The position numbers and the translations under genes are program-made. Shown here piece by piece: positions 38,901 through 50,189 of a DNA stretch of 64,000 nt. The stretch is from Musa acuminata AAA Group (taxonomy: Eukaryota > Streptophyta > Magnoliopsida > Zingiberales > Musaceae): the NCBI RefSeq assembly GCF_036884655.1, contig NC_088357.1:4579001-4643000 (forward strand). The letters are read 5' to 3'. Within the stretch, counting starts at the first letter, position 1. Each line of letters begins with the position of its first letter. A model generated the notes under the pieces. The model did no database searches. It was not told where the DNA came from and worked only from the letters and a program-made list of their open reading frames with translations.

Positions 38901-41900
38901 ATGTAGACGACAAGATTTACACTCATACAACAGAATTAAGGACCAACAAATTATAGAGGATAGGAAGGAAAATACTCTTTATGGATTATAATAGCAAGCA
39001 GTCTTAATGATCATAGAAAGAATGAAATTCCACACAATTTTCTGTTCTCAGCCAAGAAGACAGCACTGGTCTGTAGGTTCGACAATGTCAGCTACAATGA
39101 ACAATTCTGCAGTAAAGCCAAACCAGCATTTAAAACTCACCTTGCAGATATCATGGTCTTAAATTAATACAAGAAGTTTGATTCAAGTTAAGACCATCAC
39201 TAATGAAAGGGAAATCACAAGTTTGGCGAAATTTTAAAAAAATCATGAATTTTCCAAGGAAAATAAGCACATTGACCCTCCAGCTACATTGACCAACCCT
39301 CTCCAGACACATTGGTAAGAACCTTATGCAGTTGATTGCCCCTTTTAGAGGTTAGGCTTTGATGTCATGGTAAGATTGCCCCATGAATATTTTCCTCACA
39401 ACTATGTATCAAACTGGCCAGATTTAGCAGCTAGCTCCAAGAAAGAAGATGGGTACCCAAGACCCTGTCTCTCTCCTTACACTCTCCTTCTCTCCTCTCC
39501 ATTCTCATACTTCTCTTCTTACTCCTATCTCATCTAATTCGTTTTATTCTACCACAAGATGACATAACACTTCCATCAGTCACTTCATACCAACATTCTC
39601 CATTCAATCACCTCATTGTACCAAGCAAAGCCTCTGTTGACCATCCTTGTACACTTTATAAAATGGAAAGTTCATGTTCAATTCTCCTTCCAGCCATAGC
39701 AGTTTGTGATTTCACTAACAAGGCAACTGGGAGGCTAGGTAATCCAACATATCATGGTCCATGGATATCACATCGATTGCCAAAAAGTTACTTATAAGTT
39801 AGCAGATGCTGATAAATCAAATTCAATTACAAGTTGAAATTTCAACCATTTTGAAGAGTATTTTCATCTTTGCAAAAAGATCAATTTATAACAAAGCAAA
39901 TAATTTACTCTACCAACTTCAGATATTGATAAGTTTCAAAATCAAACTTCTTATATACAAACAATGAGTAAATCATTTCACCACGAGTACTTTGCAGTGG
40001 GCTTTCCACAGGGTGCCAAGGGCTAGTAAAATTTTCATAATTCCCATCAACATTAACATAGCTCAAGAATAGCAAATGTGAAAACATAAGGGCATTGATA
40101 CAGAGCAGGAAAATGTTGCCTTATGGTCTAGTACAACTAAGAGACTTTTGGTGCCTTCTTCTTTACCTTTCCTGGCTACACTTTCACTAAAAAGTAGCAA
40201 GGTCACAAATGGATATACATTTTATCTAACTTAAGCTTTGTTTTCTAACTAGCAGGTTCAATAGGACCTTTAACAAAAAAATGAATGGGAATAGTGTAAA
40301 TATGTGATTTTCTTTCCATCACAAAGAAATTGACCGGATAGCTTACTCCAAATCAACAAAAATACTTGACTTTAACCCAAATCTGGTCAAGTTTGACCCC
40401 AACAGTCAAATTGACTGTTGAGCCCTCTTTTGGGACATTAAACCGTCCTCCCTCTCCCGTCTTTCACTCATTCTCACTCACTCTCAGTCTCACTATCTTT
40501 CTCACTCTTACACTTGTAGCGAATTAATGTTCTTAACCGACATCAGTGGTAATCAAGCCATTGATTCGGATAAAAAAGAATTGGAACTTGGGATTCTGCG
40601 GAATTTCTCATATCCACTATGTTCATCCTTATAACCTACAAATTGCTATTCATTTGTCTTATATACACTCAATTATTATTTGAATACAATAATATTACAT
40701 TACATTAGAATAAAAAATCCTAAAAGGGGATTTTTGTGAATTTTCAGTCTTTTTTCAAAAAAACCGAAACATACCAACAGATCAACATATGGTATGCGCT
40801 TGCACCAACCAGCACATAACAGTCCGCCCATGGACCGATACCACCAATCAGCATGGTACAACAGTCAATGGCCCCATCCCCAGATTCTCATATGAGTGTG
40901 TTAATTTAGCACATGGAATTGTTTCGAAATGACCAATCAGGCAGTACTTTCATAGTTTCATTTGGATGTTACATGTTATGGGGCAGTACCATAGATGTTA
41001 GGTTAGGTATATATCCAAGTGAACATTACACAAAGAAACACTTGTATATGTATATTTGTGTAAACATATATGGATAGATAACTAAATTCCCTTAAATGAA
41101 CATTACCTTGACCATCCGTAGTCAGCATTCTCTGCATTATAGGCAGTAAAATAGGCTCAATTTGAGCAAAAAGATGTGGAAGACTGCTAATGGACTCCAG
41201 GATTGTGCTTATGGCACGCAAACAACCAATAGCAGCTAAAGCACCTGAATCATCAGCTTCTTCATCTGCTTCAGATGTATTCAAGCACTTCCAAAATGCA
41301 GCAGCCTATGCAAACATTTAAAATTCATATCAGAACAAATCATATTACAATATCACAAACATATTATAAGGAAATTATTATACCAGATTCTGGCACAAGC
41401 CAAAAGCATATGGAGCCATCTCTTCACCAAACTTGCCCACAATGGTCTCAAGAGTGAAGACAAGGTCTTCATTCTCAACCTCATTCATAAGTTTAAAGAA
41501 CTCTGCACATAAAAATTTAAAGATCTTAGGAAGGAATAGAGTACAGCAGATATTAAATGAAATATGACTCTGCATACCATCAAGTAATTGAGGAAGAATT
41601 GGTCGGATCTCATTTAGATCTACACCAAAAACATAACTCAAAGTTACTTCAGATGATAAATCAATAAAAATTCCACTGAATTAGGTTACAGGTAAGGTTA
41701 GCTTAAGCATACCTTGGCAAGCCTCAATGAATGAGCGCAAAGCAAAAACTGAATCAACACGCACAGGAAGCTCTGGATCCCGCATTCCAGAAACAACACA
41801 GTGAAAGGCTCTCCGAAAATTGTTCTGGTCAGAGAAGTTGATATGTGCATATTGCCCAGCAACCCATGCTGCCTAGTATTCAATCAAATAGATCCATAAA

Positions 41901-44900
41901 TTCAAAAGTTTTGATATTAACAATTAAATGGAAATCTTGATTTAATTTTAAAAAAATAAAAATAAACTACCCAAAAAATCACGATAAGAAAATGGTACTT
42001 TGTAAATCAGCAACACGGCACAAAGAATAGTTAGGCAATAGTATAAGTCTCGTAAAAGCATCACTAGCATGGCATGAGAACAAGCAGCAACAGACAATGC
42101 CACTGATAAATTTGATTGGTATGTAAAATTAATTTTTGACTCTGGGAGGAAAAATAGTAGTGCTTGGATGTTCAGAAACAAAAGAGGGAAACATGACCCA
42201 ACACCAAGCACAGAGATTAAGTAAATAGGAAAAGAGGTGTAACCTTTGCTCGAAGGTGACCAACAGGACTTGAGAACTCAGGAAGAACATGTTGAACTAA
42301 CATCCGCTCTAGCTCTGATTTGTAAGGCTCGGATTGCTTCAGTTTATCACATAATGTTCCAATAGCTAGAAGAGCACCATCTTTCTGACGATATGGTTTA
42401 AGTTCAATAGGTGCCTCATCATATCTGGTACAAGTAATCATATAAAATATGTAAAGAACCATGAAGAGAACAAGTACAAGAGGATATAAAGGACCAACGA
42501 GTTAAGCAACCTCTTAAAAATCTCCACAATGAAATGAATAAGTTTCTGTAGGTTCCCTTTTCCATGTTTTCTCACTAATTCACTCACAAAATCCATGGCT
42601 GCTGTTCGAGGACTGTATAGATCTTCAATAATATCTGGAATAAAGAAAACTACATGATACTAGTCTATATTAAATTCAAAGATGCTATTCAGAATATATA
42701 TCTCACAGAATGCCATATTCAGTACAGAACAGAGTCTAAGCTCACCATAACCCTTTCTGACATACTCATGTGGATCTTCAGTCCATAACTTCTGATCATT
42801 GTCATTGAAACACATCAGAGGAAAGATGATCTCAAAAAGAAGAATGTCAAGCTGTGGTTGCAGCAACTGATACATACTGTTCTTTGAAACACTGCAGAGC
42901 ATTAATGCAATTGAGCTAGTTCATAATAGTTAAGAAAACTATCTGCAACCACAAAACTAAGAGGACAACGACATGCTGGAAATAGCATTAAAGTAACAGC
43001 CAAAAAAATAAGCAATGTGAATGTATCATCCAACAGAACTAAAGCAAATTTGCATCCCAGATAAAGAATGTGTTGTAAGATAAGAAACCAAAAGAACTAG
43101 ATTTCCATTACCAAAGAGAAATATGATTCCACAAGAAAACCTAGAGTTCACTATAAAAATGCCCAACCATGAAGCCAACAAAAAAGGGTTTGACAAATAG
43201 CAATCTGCAGTCATCATAACATACAGCCAACCAAGAAACAAAGGCATTCATTACATGATTTATATTATTATTACATATATGATTTTACTTAATACTCTGT
43301 CCTGGAATGTACAACATCAAAGAAGAAGAAAAGGTAACAGATATAGAAAATAATATATTCATAATAAGAAATGTCACTGACATATTCCAATCAGGAAAGC
43401 CAAAAATAAAGAATCTATATAAGATTTCTCCACACTATAGATAAAAATTTTATAAGTCGCCTATTTGGTAAATCAAGCATGCTTCAATGAGAATAATGCA
43501 TTCAAATCGAGCCAAGAACTGGAATTCTTCTCATCTTTCTAATTAGATGCCACCCGTAGACTGCCCCAACAGTTATTTCTCATTTTAAAAAATTCAAGAA
43601 AATATTCCTTGTTTTACAAAGATCTCTTCCTCAAAAGTCACAGAAATTCCAGAACAAGGCCTTTGACCTCAATATATAAGATTGAGTACCAGATTCAAGG
43701 AGGCATAGATAGTGGAAATTGTATTTAGCAGATGGCACAGCTTCAAAAAGATTATAACAGAGAAATAATTTACAATATAAGGCAATTCAACCACTTAACC
43801 CCCTGAAATTAACAAACAAGCAACTAGGGAGAGCAAAGCAAGACAAACCTGCTGCTGAGATATTGAAGTATAAGGTTGATAATCCTATCAGGCAGATAAC
43901 CGCCTGTACGAAGAACACCAAGCAACTGTAAGTGGCATACCAAAATTTTACCAGCATAACTCTTCTGAAACATTTGAGCAAATGCTTTGCTCTCTGCCTT
44001 CCGAAGCTTCAGATCTCCAAACCTTTTAGCAATTTTTCACAAGTAAATAAACTGAAGATGATTGAAAGATCATGCTTCACATTTCAGCAACTAAAATTCT
44101 CACCTAGTATATAAACGATTTAATATGTGAACAGTCCACTTCTTAACTTTCCACCATCCCCAAGATTTCCTTAGATCAGGATCACATGGCTGACCTTCCA
44201 AAGGAACAGGTCTCTCCAATAAATTCAAGTATAGAACCATCCATGCAGTGAATACATTGGGATCAAGTAGCTTTTGTGGAATCTCTAACTGAAAAGCATT
44301 TAAAGCAAAAAAAATTAAACAATGTTCTCTGAACAGAAACTAAATTTGTTTGACAAACTCACATATATAGATGACCAGAATATTTTGCATATGAGCTTGA
44401 TAAGAACAGCTACTTCAATTGAGGGGTTCATAATCTGAATAAGTTTATTGAATATGTTCAACAGCAGAGGAAATGTATCCTCAACGATGAGATGAAGTGG
44501 TGTCCGCTCATCGTCAGACTTGAACCTTAGAACAAAAAGAAAAGGCCAGTCAAGTCGTGTGTCATCCAAAAATAGCATCTCTTGTAAAGTAGCATTCTTT
44601 GACAATAAACTGTTGCAATTGAGTCATCCACTATAATTTTAAATTATTTAATTATGTTTTCAGTAACATATAGAAATGTATAAATGTTCCAAAGACATTA
44701 TGCTCTTAAACACTTGTTTGGAGTTGACAAATTTGTACACACATCAGTAAATATCAGGCAAAGAATTGAAATCTCATATTGGGTGCGGTCCAGAGAATCT
44801 CTACATTTAAACACCAACCATAATGTGTCACCTTTTGTTATAATAGTAGCCTTTCATCTTCAATTTCAATTTTCAGCAACAACATGGAATTTCTTAAGCT

Positions 44901-47677
44901 ACTACTTAAACACCAAATAACAAATAATCAGACATGCAAATCTGCTGTTAATCTGCTTTAACTGCAGAAAACAGAGGAATGGGAGAATGAGATAGAAGAT
45001 TAGAAAAATATCAAGATAGTAAACAATAGGCCAAGTGCCTGCTGCCTAGCTCTCTTCTTTCATTTTAAAATTTGGCACATACTCCATAACAAATCAAGCT
45101 ACAATACCTTCTTATCAGAGTGGACTGACATCTAATTCTAAATAAGCTATCAATTTTAAAGTAGGAAGCTGATGATACCATCTTTCTTTTTCAAAATTGT
45201 TGCAACATAAATGTGATAATTAAAAAAGTAAAATGGGTGGCCCAACATATATTTGACACCCCTACTGGGAATTTTCTATTCCAGATGCAGTTAGGCCACT
45301 TGCGAAGTATAAAATCTAATCTATGATGCTGACTGTAATATCTTTCTTCTCAATTTGCTGCTACTTAAACTGTGTCAATCTTGATGGAATCATGGCATCA
45401 TACAGTGGTAGTCCAGGCCAACTATCACAAAAAGAGAGTTTCAACGAAACAGAAATCTTTCCTCTCCAATACTGAAACTCTTACCTCGATTTCAGGACTC
45501 ACCAAACATCAATCAAAATTAAATTTGTATCATCAAAATCACAAGGTTGATTTTTTTTATTAAATCGCAATGAATTAATCAATAAGAAAAAGTATGAAGT
45601 GGAAAGGCAAATGAAGAAACATTTTTCAGTCAGCAGCTATACTTACTCATATTTCCTAGACAAAACCCTCAATACATATAAAGCTGCAAATACTTGCTGA
45701 TCTTGCAATTGTAAATTGCACTTTATCCAGTGAAGAAGACTTGGCCACTGTTCTGGGTAATCATCTTGGATGATAGTTTTTAAGCATTCTCCAAGTTGTG
45801 CTCTGTGATGAAAATCTAAATATTAGAACAAATTTTCAATACATTAGAGACAAATCATATATTTTTACATGCTAATAAACACTGGAAAGAAATCAAAATG
45901 TTCATAGAAAATAGAAGTATACAAGATAGAGACGTAGATGTTGAAAGCATCAACATGGAATTTCACAGTGATATGTAGATGTACCATGCAACTCTCCTCC
46001 ATAGCTCTTGAAAAAAGCTAGGAAGACTAAAGAAACAAGCAACAACATCACAGCAGGCAATCCCTAGCAATTATAAAGATGTTTATTAGATTGCCCACGA
46101 CAAAGGTAAATCAAATCGAACAATTACATATAGTCCAGAAAATGGAAAGAAATATAATAAAACTACAAGCATGGGAAGATTCAAGAAGCGAGCATTAAAG
46201 GTTAAAAGCAATACATACATTAACAAGCACGAACTACATGCCAACTAAAACGTAATGAATTGATGATAAAGCCTAAGAAAGTAGCTGAGTGTCTGGGGGA
46301 TATTAAAACATTCATTCAGAACAGAAAATGAGCTGAGTACTAGACTTTATGCATGAAATACGCATAGATAGTACATTACATATAAATAAAAGAGAGAAAT
46401 TGCATGTATGTAGGAGGCAAAGTTGTATGCTACCACCTTTAAGCCTACCGAATTATGCACCTGCCCACTAAGTTCAAACTTTCATTAGATCTGTAATTCA
46501 TTAGCAAATGTGCATATGTTCGTTTGAGGGTGTCCATGAAATATTTCCATTAAAATTTTCCTCAAAAAGTTACATATAGAGATATTATCAATTTTACACC
46601 AGAAAACTATCAGGGGTAAGTACAAATTGGCATTTTGGAAAATATTTAAATTTCCAAAAATCACTAAATGATATACCTTAACAAAGGAGGAATCTGAGCA
46701 ATAAATCGAAGGATATTATCACGGACAACTCTCTTATCACTTTCTAATATTTTCTGTGGCTCCCCTGGAATTATCAATAACATCAAGATATTGCACCAAA
46801 GTCAAGTTTTATAAGTTCTAACATGGAAATCCTCATCCATACCGGGTTCATGAGGTGACCAGTTTTTAGCTACAAAGTTTTTGAAATGAATGCTGGCCAC
46901 TTGTCGTACAGCCATATCACAACCACCATCAATTATGATCAGCAATAACCTCACCAAATGTTGCTCCATATATTGTAACTGTTGAAAAGAAAAGCTGAAT
47001 TTAGTATAGCAAACAAAAAAGATATAAAAACAACCACAACCAGAATAACTGTCTTGTGTGAGGCTACCGCCTGTAGTATGCATAATTCTGTGTTTCCACC
47101 TTTGCATATGTGAATACAAGGACCATTGATGGATTGTCAGATAGCATCAAATGTTTGCAATGGATGAAAATAAAGAAAATGCAAAGGCATGATCCCCTGA
47201 TAATATACACATTCATTTGTTAACATCATGGAGCTCGGGTCAGAACTGAAGGACGGATGAGTCTATATGATACTCCAAATGGCAAGTACGGCTGCGAAGT
47301 ACCCACAAAGTTTATGGAATGCAACGCACTACAATACCTTAACAACGGGAAAAGAAACACGAGACGATGTGATTATCAATAACCAATCAAGAACTATATA
47401 CTTCAACACCCCATTAGATCAACGAAAGGATAGAAGCGATCAGGCTGGTAAGAACCTCATCACTAAGCCAACACAAGAAAGCGCAATCGCCGTGGATCAC
47501 ACGGTACTGCAGCCCACCGATAACGTCGGAAAACGACCAATAACTCAAAAGACCAACCGGTTAAAGACAGGAGGGCGTGGAACACACCTGGTTGAGGCTC
47601 TCCTCCGCGGCCTTCCGCTCCTCGGGGATGTGGCTGAGCGCGGAACGGAGGACAACGGCGAGGCCGGTGAGATCCAT
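26948..47677 (-). CDS. SAD2: Importin beta-like protein, SAD2/importin-7/8 type
   Basis: Twenty-two exons: 47677-47588, 46978-46843, 46764-46677, 45802-45647, 44525-44363, 44288-44104, 44022-43849, 42891-42746, 42634-42511, 42424-42244, 41872-41713, 41619-41578, 41502-41384, 41305-41107, 38714-38583, 35817-35714, 35604-35425, 32639-32500, 32424-32285, 31873-31722, 27304-27178, 27099-26948. The frame is open throughout, giving 1029 residues, near the 1040 of Arabidopsis SAD2. Residues about 20-100 form the importin-beta N-terminal domain that binds Ran ([18 protein letters not shown]). HEAT-type repeats follow. An acidic stretch near the C-terminus ([22 protein letters not shown]) is typical of importin 7/8. 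Family knowledge: it carries cargo such as MYB4 into the nucleus and affects ABA response, trichomes and AGO1 function. Intron 20 (31721-27305) holds a retrotransposon, yet the exons on both sides are intact. Confidence 0.95.
27618..27640. repeat. Small perfect palindrome beside the retroelement
   Basis: TGATCCATG and CATGGATCA form nine-base arms around a CTGA-type loop, about 40 bases before the left end of the Ty3/gypsy element. Its function is unknown and it may be chance. Confidence 0.5.
27681..28037 (+). repeat. Truncated 5' LTR of the chromovirus
   Basis: Matches the first 346 bases of the 3' LTR (30707-31052), with a roughly 11-base indel near the middle. It stops at GCACGTTACC and continues directly into reverse-transcriptase coding sequence. 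The remaining half of the LTR is deleted. In the first 190 aligned bases I count about 13 mismatches, all transitions. Confidence 0.9.
28038..30706 (+). pseudogene. Broken pol: reverse transcriptase, RNase H, integrase, chromodomain
   Basis: The reverse transcriptase part opens after its start is already lost and keeps blocks such as DYRALNK-type (here [17 protein letters not shown]) and [16 protein letters not shown] at 28401-28403 sits at the variable position of the catalytic Tyr-x-Asp-Asp. Further stops are TGA at 28605, TGA at 29088 and TAA at 29196. RNase H follows ([13 protein letters not shown], about 28840). The integrase (about 29200-30300) still shows the HHCC zinc finger and its acidic catalytic triad. 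A frameshift near 30300 moves the GPY-type end and the chromodomain ([20 protein letters not shown], about 30570-30635) to another frame. A purine-rich tract (GAGTGGGGGAGAA) touches the 3' LTR and is the expected plus-strand primer. Confidence 0.92.
30707..31426 (+). repeat. 3' LTR of the chromovirus
   Basis: About 720 bases, from TGTCACGAA just after the polypurine tract to TTCGTGAC at 31418-31425. The first half matches 27681-28037. The second half has no partner in the window because the 5' copy is truncated. The exact last base is uncertain by about ten bases. Confidence 0.88.
34193..34361 (-). mobile_element. tRNA-derived SINE, near full length, in SAD2 intron 17
   Basis: Read on the minus strand it has GGTCCTTGGTACAACGGTAA (A-box region), AACTTCGAGTTAGGG (B-box region), AATAGCTTCT, GGTAAGGTAAGG, CCCTTCCCAGATCCCGCC, GGCGGGAGACTCGTG and a short T-run (CCCTTTTAC). 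This is the same layout as 9035-9225 and is better preserved at the 3' end. It lies on the same strand as the host gene. Confidence 0.7.
36480..36600. repeat. Short direct repeats of the CACTAACAAGTAACA type
   Basis: CACTAACAAGTAACAAGT at about 36479 returns at about 36559 as CACTAACAAGTAACAGGTAACAAGTGC, with an inner repeat of AACAAGT. It is intronic in the SAD2-type gene and has no visible function. Confidence 0.6.
37085..37370. repeat. GGTAC-type segment with pyrimidine tract (dispersed family)
   Basis: ACCAAATGGTATG, CAGTACCCAGCTGTACC and AACCATACCATTT motifs flank a pyrimidine-rich tract (about 37215-37275). This matches the structure of the copies near 3.2 and 12.7 kb. It lies in intron 15 of the SAD2-type gene. 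Confidence 0.45.
38074..38265. repeat. Perfect tandem duplication, 2 x 96 bp
   Basis: Bases 38074-38169 are repeated at 38170-38265 with no difference that I can see. Each unit starts GCACTCCCTTCAGTGTCAGG and ends CTCAACCACCTG. It lies in intron 15 of the SAD2-type gene, about 300 bases downstream of exon 15 in transcript terms. Identity of the copies implies a recent event, or an assembly artefact. Confidence 0.95.
39271..39348 (+). mobile_element. SINE 3' fragment in SAD2 intron 14
   Basis: CATTGACCCTCCAGC, CAACCCTCTCCAGACACATT, ACCTTATGCAGTTGATTGCC and CCTTTT follow the order of the 3' half of the SINE family. Sequence right after it (GATGTCATGGTAAGATTGCCCC) resembles the 5' A-box half of another copy. 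The edges are approximate. Confidence 0.45.
40770..40875. repeat. GGTAC/ACCAG-rich dispersed repeat fragment
   Basis: ACATACCAACAG, ATATGGTATGCG, ACCAACCAGCACA, GGACCGATACCACC and CATGGTACAACAG cluster here. They resemble the GGTAC-rich parts of the copies at 3.2, 5.9 and 37.1 kb. No purine tract is attached. Confidence 0.4.
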
Positions 47678-48933
47678 GGCGGCGGGACCCCGGAATCTTT
47701 ATCAGCCAGCGGCAAGAGGGAACCAATCGCTGACCCCCAGCTAGGGTTCTGGATCGGTTCCCCGAGGGTTTTAGGTTGGCGACAGTGGAGACAACAATAC
47801 CGAAGAGCTCAACGCCGAAGAAGAAGGAGAGAAAAGAGGAGATCAAGCGGGTATTTAATTTTAGGGTTCGGTCAGGATTTAAATACCTGCTTGTCCTGAA
47901 TGGTCCGGGCTGGTGCGGCGTTCCGGCTTGAGAACGGATCCTCTCCAGCGAACCTTTTAAAAGAGTCCACCTTATCCCCTGGGCACGACATATCGACGGA
48001 TGGACATTCTTACGAGCTGACAATTTGACGGTTTCAATTGGCACTGTGCCTTGGAATTTCCGATTGGTAATGGACGGGATCTCAATCTGCATCTGGGAAG
48101 TTGGATGTCGGATCCTCTCCAGCGCACATTTTAGATGGGTCCACCGCATCATGTGGGTCCAACGCAGCGACGGAGGGATTCCCTCACGGTCAGACAAATT
48201 GACGGGTACGATGAGCATTGTGTTTTGAAAGTTCGTACTGGCAATGGACGAGATCCTGCTGGACATCCGGGAACACAGGGAAGTCGCCGCTGTGCAGAAT
48301 TTGGGGGCGTGGCTGCGGGGTTTATTGTGACAGCTGGCGTTGCAGTGAATGTGATTTGAGGATATTATGGGCTACATTGGATCCTTCTCTTGTCACGTGC
48401 TCAAACCCAGGTCACATGCTTACCTATGTTTCAGCTGAACTTACTTGTATATCCCTCCAAAAATAGATTAATTACTTACATATTACTTTTTTGATTATTT
48501 GAATAATTATGTTGAAAGTCAAATATAGATTAATATTTTTTAAATATATAAAATATACAGACTCAAATAATTGATCAAAATAATAGAACATACTAAGGTC
48601 ATGTTAGATCCAATGAAAAATATAATAGAATTTATATTACGATGACTGAATCTCATCATACGTTTATGATAAATATTTTGATATTGGAATCAAAATATAT
48701 TATACATTTTAATTTTAATCGGATGGAATTTAATCCTTCTCTGGTTTTAATCCCAAGACATATGATATAAAGAAATGGACCTCAAATGTCATTTTAACAT
48801 ATAAAATATTGTTGATGAGACGAAGAAATATGGCAGGAATACATACATACATGCTGCAACAACGGAGAGAGAGAGGGACTAAGAGAAAGAAAGCCACATG
48901 GATTTGCTTGAAGATGGTGAGATCAGAAGCACG
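47678..48933. other. Upstream region of the SAD2-type gene
   Basis: GC-rich close to the start codon (5' UTR and core promoter), then a 174 bp tandem repeat, then AT-rich sequence from about 48460. A long minus-strand frame covers 47463-48266, but it runs through SAD2 exon 1 in the wrong frame and its repeats come from the DNA repeat, so I do not call it a gene. Confidence 0.6.
47936..48262. repeat. Diverged 174 bp tandem repeat upstream of SAD2
   Basis: Copy one starts at 47936 and copy two at 48110, both with GGATCCTCTCCAGCG. Shared blocks follow in order: TTTTA then GTCCACC, CGACGGA, ATTTGACGG/AATTGACGGG, GAGCATTGTG/GGCACTGTG and GGCAATGGACGAGATC/GGTAATGGACGGGATC. A shorter third start may lie at about 48251. 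The copies lie 260-590 bases upstream of the start codon, so within the promoter or leader. Confidence 0.8.
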
Positions 48934-49128
48934 CTATTCGTGGAAAGACTGTTTTCCCTTCTTCACCAATTTCTTCTTGATGGGGGAGGGGAGCTTCTTC
49001 CATGTAGCCGCTGCATTCTTGGCCTTGCGCCATCCCTTCTTGCAGGAGGTCTTGACCTTCTTCATCCCCTTCTTGAGCAGGCGGACCATCTCCTTGGCAT
49101 GCACCTTCATCTCATCCAATTCCCCCAT
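48934..49128 (-). CDS. Candidate lysine-rich microprotein, 64 residues
   Basis: A short frame starting MGELDEMKVHAKEMVRLL, with 19 Lys and 2 Arg in 64 residues, very basic and probably helical. One Cys (29) and two Trp (33, 43) are present. I do not recognise a family. Support for a real gene: a TATATAG box at 49218-49212 on the same strand, 84 bases before the ATG, which would put transcription start near 49185 and leave a leader of about 55 bases. The frame is open further upstream to 49302, but that start would lie before the TATA box, so I prefer 49128. The neighbours (SAD2, ALP1-like) give no hint of function. It might bind nucleic acid or membranes; this is only inference from charge. 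Confidence 0.4.
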   Translation of the reverse strand: MGELDEMKVHAKEMVRLLKKGMKKVKTSCKKGWRKAKNAAATWKKLPSPIKKKLVKKGKQSFHE

Positions 49129-49211
49129 TGGTTCTGTGGAGGAGCAGCCTTGGATCCCGCTCGCGACTGCCGAGTTATCACGGAGAGGAAGAAGAGAGGA
49201 CGATGCAAAGA

Positions 49212-49218
49212 CTATATA
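49212..49218 (-). promoter_or_regulatory. TATA box of the candidate microprotein gene
   Basis: On the minus strand TGTATATAGT stands in a GC-richer setting, followed about 30 bases later by a CTCTTCTTCCTCTCC pyrimidine patch typical of plant transcription starts. Confidence 0.4.
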
Positions 49219-49299
49219 CAGAAGAAAGCTCGGAATGTACTCCTCGCTGGCGTCGTTGCGATCGAGAGGTTCGTGTTGAAGTGCAAGCTTATCGTCAAA

Positions 49300-50189
49300 C
49301 AACCGATAATAGCATCGTGTACGAGTGCAGATATAGAAAAAAAGGATGCGCGTGTGATCGTTCTCGTTCCTGTTTTATGTGGAATGTGTTATGTATGGTT
49401 CGATTGTTTCTCTGTAAAAGACTGCCAATATTATCAAAGCAACGACGTCCACTTTTCTTTCTGGTCATATCCAAAGATGTGATTGATTGATTCAATGGAG
49501 GCTTCAATTTTTTGTGAGACAATGATCAACAAAGAAGTAATCTTATTATTGTAGGATGAAAAATATTATGAAAATAGACGATGAAATTACTATCACGCAT
49601 TAAAATGCGAAAAAAAAGGTTCATGTGAGTTGACAAAATCAATAGGCGAATAAGAGGAATGACCTACACGTAAATAAGCATTTAGTAACGCAATCAACAC
49701 GTAGTACCTCTACGATCAATGATCTGTGGATCGTAGAGAGATTTTTTGGTGGGACAAACATTGGTTATGACAGCTCTTCTTTGTCTAATATTCGTATATG
49801 ATCATCTCCCACAGTGCTGTATCTTTCTTTATTCTTGCAGTCAATGGTACGATCGCATGGTGAGCACAAAATTCAGAATGGATAACGATTTGAGAACATA
49901 AATGTTAAATTAAATTCAGATCAAGGTTAAATTCAGCTTGATCTAAGATCAAGCTGAACTTTTAACTATCGGTTTCTCCTCTAACCCTCAGTTTACTAAA
50001 AACAAAGAATTAAACGAGAAAAGTAAAATGAGAAACAGAACTCATCTTCTCACAGCAAGCAGCAATCAAGCAAGAATCAGCCTATCCATGGCCAAAAGTT
50101 TCATACTTGGTGTACGGTTATGGAATTCAACAGCACCTAAATCGATATCGGTACAAGAGTGCATAAATTATCATTTGAGACCTTTTGGC
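49300..50189. other. Intergenic region between the microprotein and ALP1-like genes
   Basis: Contains the microprotein promoter side and the 3' UTR of the ALP1-like gene. Apart from the hairpin at 49932-49958, I see nothing I can name. Confidence 0.5.
49932..49958. repeat. Perfect inverted repeat with 12-base arms
   Basis: TTCAGCTTGATC, spacer TAA, GATCAAGCTGAA. It lies about 230 bases past the stop codon of the ALP1-like gene, possibly within its 3' UTR. The three-base loop makes a tight hairpin. Confidence 0.9.

Noticed and set aside
47463..48266. Long minus-strand frame (267 codons) upstream of and across SAD2 exon 1
   Set aside because: It reads SAD2 exon 1 in the wrong frame, and its inner protein repeats come from the 174 bp DNA repeat. 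No family motif is seen.
49129..49302. Longer form (122 residues) of the microprotein
   Set aside because: Its start lies upstream of the TATA box, and the added part is of mixed composition without a motif. It is not fully excluded.
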